A stretch of 64,000 bases of DNA from an uncultured Bacilli bacterium (GTDB lineage Bacteria > Bacillota_I > Bacilli_A > RF39 > UBA660): contig CAKORX010000002.1 of the NCBI GenBank assembly GCA_934101645.1, positions 1 to 64,000 of the forward strand, given 5' to 3'. This document shows, one piece after another, positions 60,761-64,000 of the stretch (position 1 is its first letter; each line of letters opens with the position of its first letter). Made by a program: the position numbers and the translations under genes. The notes beneath the pieces were generated by a model, which worked only from the letters and a program-made list of their open reading frames with translations, did not search any database and had not been told where the DNA came from.

Positions 60761-61678
60761 ATGAAAAAAATTTTAATTATCGGTTCTTCGGGAACTATTG
60801 GACTTTCCTTACTTAAATATTTATTATCCGAAGGTAAATATGAAATTACTGTAATGGATTTGAAAAATGCAAAAGTTGAAAAAAAATTAAAGAAATATCG
60901 AAAAAGGGTAAATATAATTTATTCAGATGGTCTTGACCGAAGTTTAATTGAGGTACTTGTAAAAGATCATGATTATGTATTTAATTTAGCTACATGTTTG
61001 CCTCCGCTTTCATATTATAAAAAAGGATTATCAGATATTATTGAATATAATGTAACAGAAAATATAGTTAAAGCAATAATTTATTATAATCCACAGTGTC
61101 ATTTAATCTATGCTTCTTCGACAAGTTTATATGGTGAAAATGAAGGAAGTGTAAATAGTGATATTAAAGTTGATAAACTAGATTACTATAATAATGCTAA
61201 ATACAAAACAGAAAAATTAATTCAAAAAAAATGTAAAAATTATACAATTGTAAGAGTACCTTTAGTTTTAGGAGATCTTAGAACTGATTCTTTTATGTAT
61301 AAAGTTCATCCAGGATTAATTGAATGTATTACCAAAGAAGATGCCTCCTATGCATTTTGTAAAATAATTGATAAAGGTGCATCATTAAATAAAAAAATAA
61401 TAAATATTGGTCTTATAAGATGTAATTATAACGATTTAGTTAATAATATATTAAAGTACCATGGAATAAGTTTTAAATATATACTTGAAAAATTATTTTT
61501 AGATGAGTATTTTTATAGTCCGGTACTTAAAGATAGTGAAAAGTTTAATAATATTTTAGAATATAAAAATGATTCAATTGAAAGTTATTATATGAAACTC
61601 AAAAGAAGAAGTAAAAATCGAAAAATAAATATATTTTTAGGAAAGATATTATTAAAAATTAAAGGGGTGAAAGATTGA
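60761..61678 (+). CDS. NAD-dependent epimerase/dehydratase (extended SDR)
   Basis: The Rossmann motif is IIGSSGTIGLSLLKYL, with catalytic Ser in YASSTSLYGENEG and the YxxxK-type pair in YNNAKYKTEK. The C-terminal half is shorter than in GalE-type enzymes (305 residues in all). The substrate is unknown. Translationally coupled to the next gene (TTGA overlap). Confidence 0.78.
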   Translation: MKKILIIGSSGTIGLSLLKYLLSEGKYEITVMDLKNAKVEKKLKKYRKRVNIIYSDGLDRSLIEVLVKDHDYVFNLATCLPPLSYYKKGLSDIIEYNVTENIVKAIIYYNPQCHLIYASSTSLYGENEGSVNSDIKVDKLDYYNNAKYKTEKLIQKKCKNYTIVRVPLVLGDLRTDSFMYKVHPGLIECITKEDASYAFCKIIDKGASLNKKIINIGLIRCNYNDLVNNILKYHGISFKYILEKLFLDEYFYSPVLKDSEKFNNILEYKNDSIESYYMKLKRRSKNRKINIFLGKILLKIKGVKD

Positions 61679-62724
61679 AAATAGGTCTTGCTTTAGCTGG
61701 TGGAGGAGTAAAAGGTAGTTATCAAATAGGTGCTTATTATGCATTTAAGAAATGTCATATAAAATTTGACTGCGTATGTGGAACATCTATTGGCTCATTT
61801 AATGCCGCAATGATTGTTGCAAATATGGAGAAAGAATTACTTGATTTTTGGAATAATGCCGATATTGGAAAAATTCTTGGCTATGATAAAAAATATGTTG
61901 ACTCGGTTAATAAAGAAAATAAAGATGAAATTGAGTTATTAAAACTTGGATTTGAAAATTTTTCTAAGATATTAAAAAATAAAGGAATAAGTATTGATGG
62001 ACTTGAGAAAACTTTAAAAGGCTTTAATCTTGAGGAAAAAATTAGAAATAGTAAAACTGATTTTGGACTTATTACTTATAGATTAAAAGATCTGAAACCC
62101 TTAGAACTTTTTAAAGATGATATGAAAAAAGGTTCTATAAATAATTATATAATTTCAAGTTGCTATTTACCTGTATTTAAAATGGAAAAACTCGAAGATG
62201 ATAGTTATTATTTCGATGGCGGAATATATGATAATTGTCCTGCAAATATGATGCTAAAAAAAGGTTATGATAAAGTATATAGAGTAGAGCTTAAAGGAAT
62301 GGGTTTTAAGAAAAAACTTATTGATAAAAATAAAGTAGTTACAATAGTGCCTACCAGAAAACTTAGTTCAACTTTAACAGTTAATAAAAAAGCCATACAC
62401 GAAAATATTCAAATAGGTTATTATGATACACTTAAAGTTTTAAAAGGTTATCCCGGAGAAAGATATATATTTAAAAAGTGTCCATCTTGGTATTACAACT
62501 TTGTTTTAAAAAATGTTTCTAGTAAAGATATACTAAAATATAAAACTTTGTTTAATGCAGATACAAACGAAAAACTTGTTATTAAAATTGTAGAGTATGC
62601 AATGCAAAAAGAAGATGTAACATATTTTAATGTTTATAGTTTAAATAAAATGATAAAAAAATATAAAAAATCAAATGAAAAATATGGAGTTTATAGAATT
62701 ATAAAACTTATGAAAAAATTTTAA
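61675..62724 (+). CDS. Patatin-like phospholipase
   Basis: The oxyanion motif GGGVKG (9-14), nucleophile Ser38 in GTSIG and catalytic Asp181 in DGG are all present, so a lipid acyl hydrolase is expected. The TTG start overlaps the epimerase stop by 4 bp and follows GGGGTGA. 349 residues; no signal peptide, so the enzyme should act inside the cell. Confidence 0.88.
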   Translation: MKIGLALAGGGVKGSYQIGAYYAFKKCHIKFDCVCGTSIGSFNAAMIVANMEKELLDFWNNADIGKILGYDKKYVDSVNKENKDEIELLKLGFENFSKILKNKGISIDGLEKTLKGFNLEEKIRNSKTDFGLITYRLKDLKPLELFKDDMKKGSINNYIISSCYLPVFKMEKLEDDSYYFDGGIYDNCPANMMLKKGYDKVYRVELKGMGFKKKLIDKNKVVTIVPTRKLSSTLTVNKKAIHENIQIGYYDTLKVLKGYPGERYIFKKCPSWYYNFVLKNVSSKDILKYKTLFNADTNEKLVIKIVEYAMQKEDVTYFNVYSLNKMIKKYKKSNEKYGVYRIIKLMKKF

Positions 62725-62728
62725 ATAG

Positions 62729-62757
62729 TTGATAAAAAATGATAAATATGATATTAT
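62729..62757 (+). promoter_or_regulatory. Promoter for the GreA-like gene
   Basis: TTGATA (62729-62734) and TATTAT (62752-62757) with a 17-bp spacer and an extended TGA. Confidence 0.7.
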
Positions 62758-62781
62758 TTAGATAATTGAAAGGGTGATAGA

Positions 62782-63279
62782 ATGAAATTAACAATTGAAG
62801 AAGTTCAAATGAAAAATAAGCGTGTTGATGAACTAAATGCTCGTCTTGCAAGAATTAATCAAGAAAAACAATTATTTCAAGGTGGAGCTGGAAATGATGA
62901 ACCTTATTTTAATTTAATTACAGAACAAGAAGAAATGACTAAAAATGAAATTGATAAAATCAATCGTGAATTAAGTAGTGCTGAGATTGTTGACCCATCA
63001 TTAAATAATGTAGAAACTGTAGGTCTTGGTGACAAAGTTGAACTTATTGTTACTGATGAGTTAGGTGAATCATTTACAATGGTAGTCACTTTGGCTAGTG
63101 AAGTAATGGGATTTAGTCGTGATACCATAAGTTTAAAGTCTCCGATGGGTATGGCAATTAATGGCCAAATGATCGGTACTGAAGTACCTTGTACAATTCC
63201 TTTAGGAGATGTAAAAGTCCAAATTGTAGGTAAAGTTAAAGAGCTTGATACACAAATGGATACACAAATGAAAAGATAA
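62782..63279 (+). CDS. GreA-family transcript cleavage factor
   Basis: An N-terminal coiled coil (about 4-75) precedes a FKBP-like domain with the family motif SPMGMAINGQMIGTEVPC (SPLGRALLGK in GreA) near 125-140. Gre factors enter the RNA polymerase channel to rescue backtracked complexes. The tip region reads GGAGNDEPYF, so the acidic residues are only partly conserved. 165 residues. It resembles GreA/GreB relatives but may be a divergent paralogue. Confidence 0.78.
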   Translation: MKLTIEEVQMKNKRVDELNARLARINQEKQLFQGGAGNDEPYFNLITEQEEMTKNEIDKINRELSSAEIVDPSLNNVETVGLGDKVELIVTDELGESFTMVVTLASEVMGFSRDTISLKSPMGMAINGQMIGTEVPCTIPLGDVKVQIVGKVKELDTQMDTQMKR

Positions 63280-63299
63280 TCGATAAGATTATTTTTTTA
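63276..63299 (+). terminator. Terminator after the GreA-like gene
   Basis: ATAATC (63276-63281) pairs with GATTAT (63287-63292), followed by T residues. The stop codon overlaps the stem. Confidence 0.65.
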
Positions 63300-63328
63300 T
63301 TGTGATTTTTTATTTATTAACTTATAAT
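63300..63328 (+). promoter_or_regulatory. Promoter for dnaB
   Basis: TTGTGA (63300-63305) and TATAAT (63323-63328), 17 bp apart. Confidence 0.6.
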
Positions 63329-63345
63329 ACTTGTAGAGGAAATTT

Positions 63346-64000
63346 ATGAATGATTTATTTTTACCCGCAGATAAATATAAAGTTATTAATAAAACTATAT
63401 TAAGTGATAATGATAAAAAAATCTTAATATCTTTTTATATGCCAATAATCGGTTGCACGGCAGTAAGTTTATATTTAACTTTGTGGCAAGATTTAAATAT
63501 TCAAGAAGAATGTAGTGAAGAGTTAATTCATCATCATTTGATTACTCTTCTTAAGGAAAGCAAAGAAAATGTGTTTAAAGCAAGACAAGCTTTAGAGGCT
63601 GTAGGACTTTTGAAAAGTTATTTAAAAGATGGAAATGTAAAAGAATATATTTATGAACTTTATTCTCCTTTATTACCATCAGAGTTTTTTAATCATCCTA
63701 TTTTAAATATTGTATTATATAGTAATATTGGTAGCGAAGAATATGAAAAACTTTTAAATATTCATCAAAAGAAAAGATATGATTATTCAAACTATGTTGA
63801 TGTTACTAAAAAAATGGATGAAGTATATAAATCAGAAAATTTTAATATAAGTTCCGATGGGAAAGAAAGAATTTCAAATTCAATAGGACTTAATAGTAAA
63901 ATTGATTATGAAAAAATAAGTAATACAATTCCTAAAAATATTATGTCTGATAAGGCACTTAATAAAAAAACTAAGGATTTAATTGATAATCTTTCTTTTA
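63346..64000 (+). CDS. dnaB: Replication initiation/membrane attachment protein DnaB (partial)
   Basis: The frame is open to the end of the window (218 codons). The N-terminus has LFLPADKYKVIN and ISFYMPIIGCTAVSLYLTLW, matching the DnaB/DnaD-like replication initiation proteins of Bacillota, which load the helicase with DnaD and DnaI. AGAGGA precedes the ATG. The C-terminal DnaB_2 domain is outside this window. Confidence 0.82.
   Translation, partial: MNDLFLPADKYKVINKTILSDNDKKILISFYMPIIGCTAVSLYLTLWQDLNIQEECSEELIHHHLITLLKESKENVFKARQALEAVGLLKSYLKDGNVKEYIYELYSPLLPSEFFNHPILNIVLYSNIGSEEYEKLLNIHQKKRYDYSNYVDVTKKMDEVYKSENFNISSDGKERISNSIGLNSKIDYEKISNTIPKNIMSDKALNKKTKDLIDNLSF

Overview
This window comes from a very AT-rich, low-GC Gram-positive (Bacillota-type) chromosome. 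Shine-Dalgarno sites are of the GGAGG or GGTGAT type, sigma-A promoters are close to consensus, and leaders include T-boxes. TGA is a normal stop (it ends the CDSs at 34413 and 61678), so this is not the Mycoplasma code. The gene content suggests a small-genome anaerobe, probably host-associated: class III ribonucleotide reductase, PduL, peptidoglycan genes (murC, murD, a D,D-carboxypeptidase), an LtaS-like synthase, and several shortened housekeeping proteins (ThrRS without TGS, AlaRS without C-Ala, SSB without the acidic tip). A gerE / spoIIIAH / gerM-like cluster points to a present or recent capacity to sporulate. I would place it among gut Bacilli or small-genome Clostridia, but I cannot name a genus.

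Layout. 0-5.8 kb: a hypothetical membrane protein; a decayed MATE transporter fused to a cytidylate-kinase-like domain behind a promoter and attenuator-like leader; a membrane protein with a tubby/LURP-one-like C-terminus; dgkA; an XRE regulator. 5.8-10.8 kb: T-box-controlled thrS, a D-Ala-D-Ala carboxypeptidase, miaB. 10.9-13.1 kb (minus strand): tRNA-Arg(TCT) and the sporulation cluster. 13.2-16.0 kb: a C39-peptidase ABC exporter, a miniature accessory protein and two tiny double-glycine precursors missing from a standard long-ORF call, together a candidate two-peptide (class IIb) bacteriocin locus. 16-27 kb: rpsU-yqeY, an ABC exporter, a solitary HipA-like kinase, an LtaS-like enzyme, a dNMP-kinase-like protein, alaS, murD. 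27-34 kb: a glycosyltransferase, a sortase with a large cytosolic N-terminal domain, its probable NPDTG substrate, lysS, a DcuC/YfcC-like carrier. 33.7-40 kb: a tight operon with a SipW-type secreted protein, PH-domain protein, rmuC, DUF368, a degenerate histidine phosphatase, a 31-residue membrane peptide, an acyltransferase-like protein and pduL, then dusB. 40-45.4 kb: murC and a Crp/Fnr gene diverging from nrdDG around a perfect 16-bp palindrome. 45.4-56.8 kb: T-box-controlled ileS, queA-tgt, sufB, ssb, an XRE regulator, a degenerate RNase J. 56.8-60 kb: a cluster of SipW-type secreted proteins. 60-64 kb: a ZIP transporter, epimerase, patatin, a GreA-like factor and the start of dnaB.

The most notable items are the bacteriocin pair (15723-16032), the Crp/Fnr-nrdDG switch (42664-42727), the sporulation cluster with a sigma-K-like promoter at gerE, the sortase/substrate pair, and the decayed MATE gene with its structured leader.
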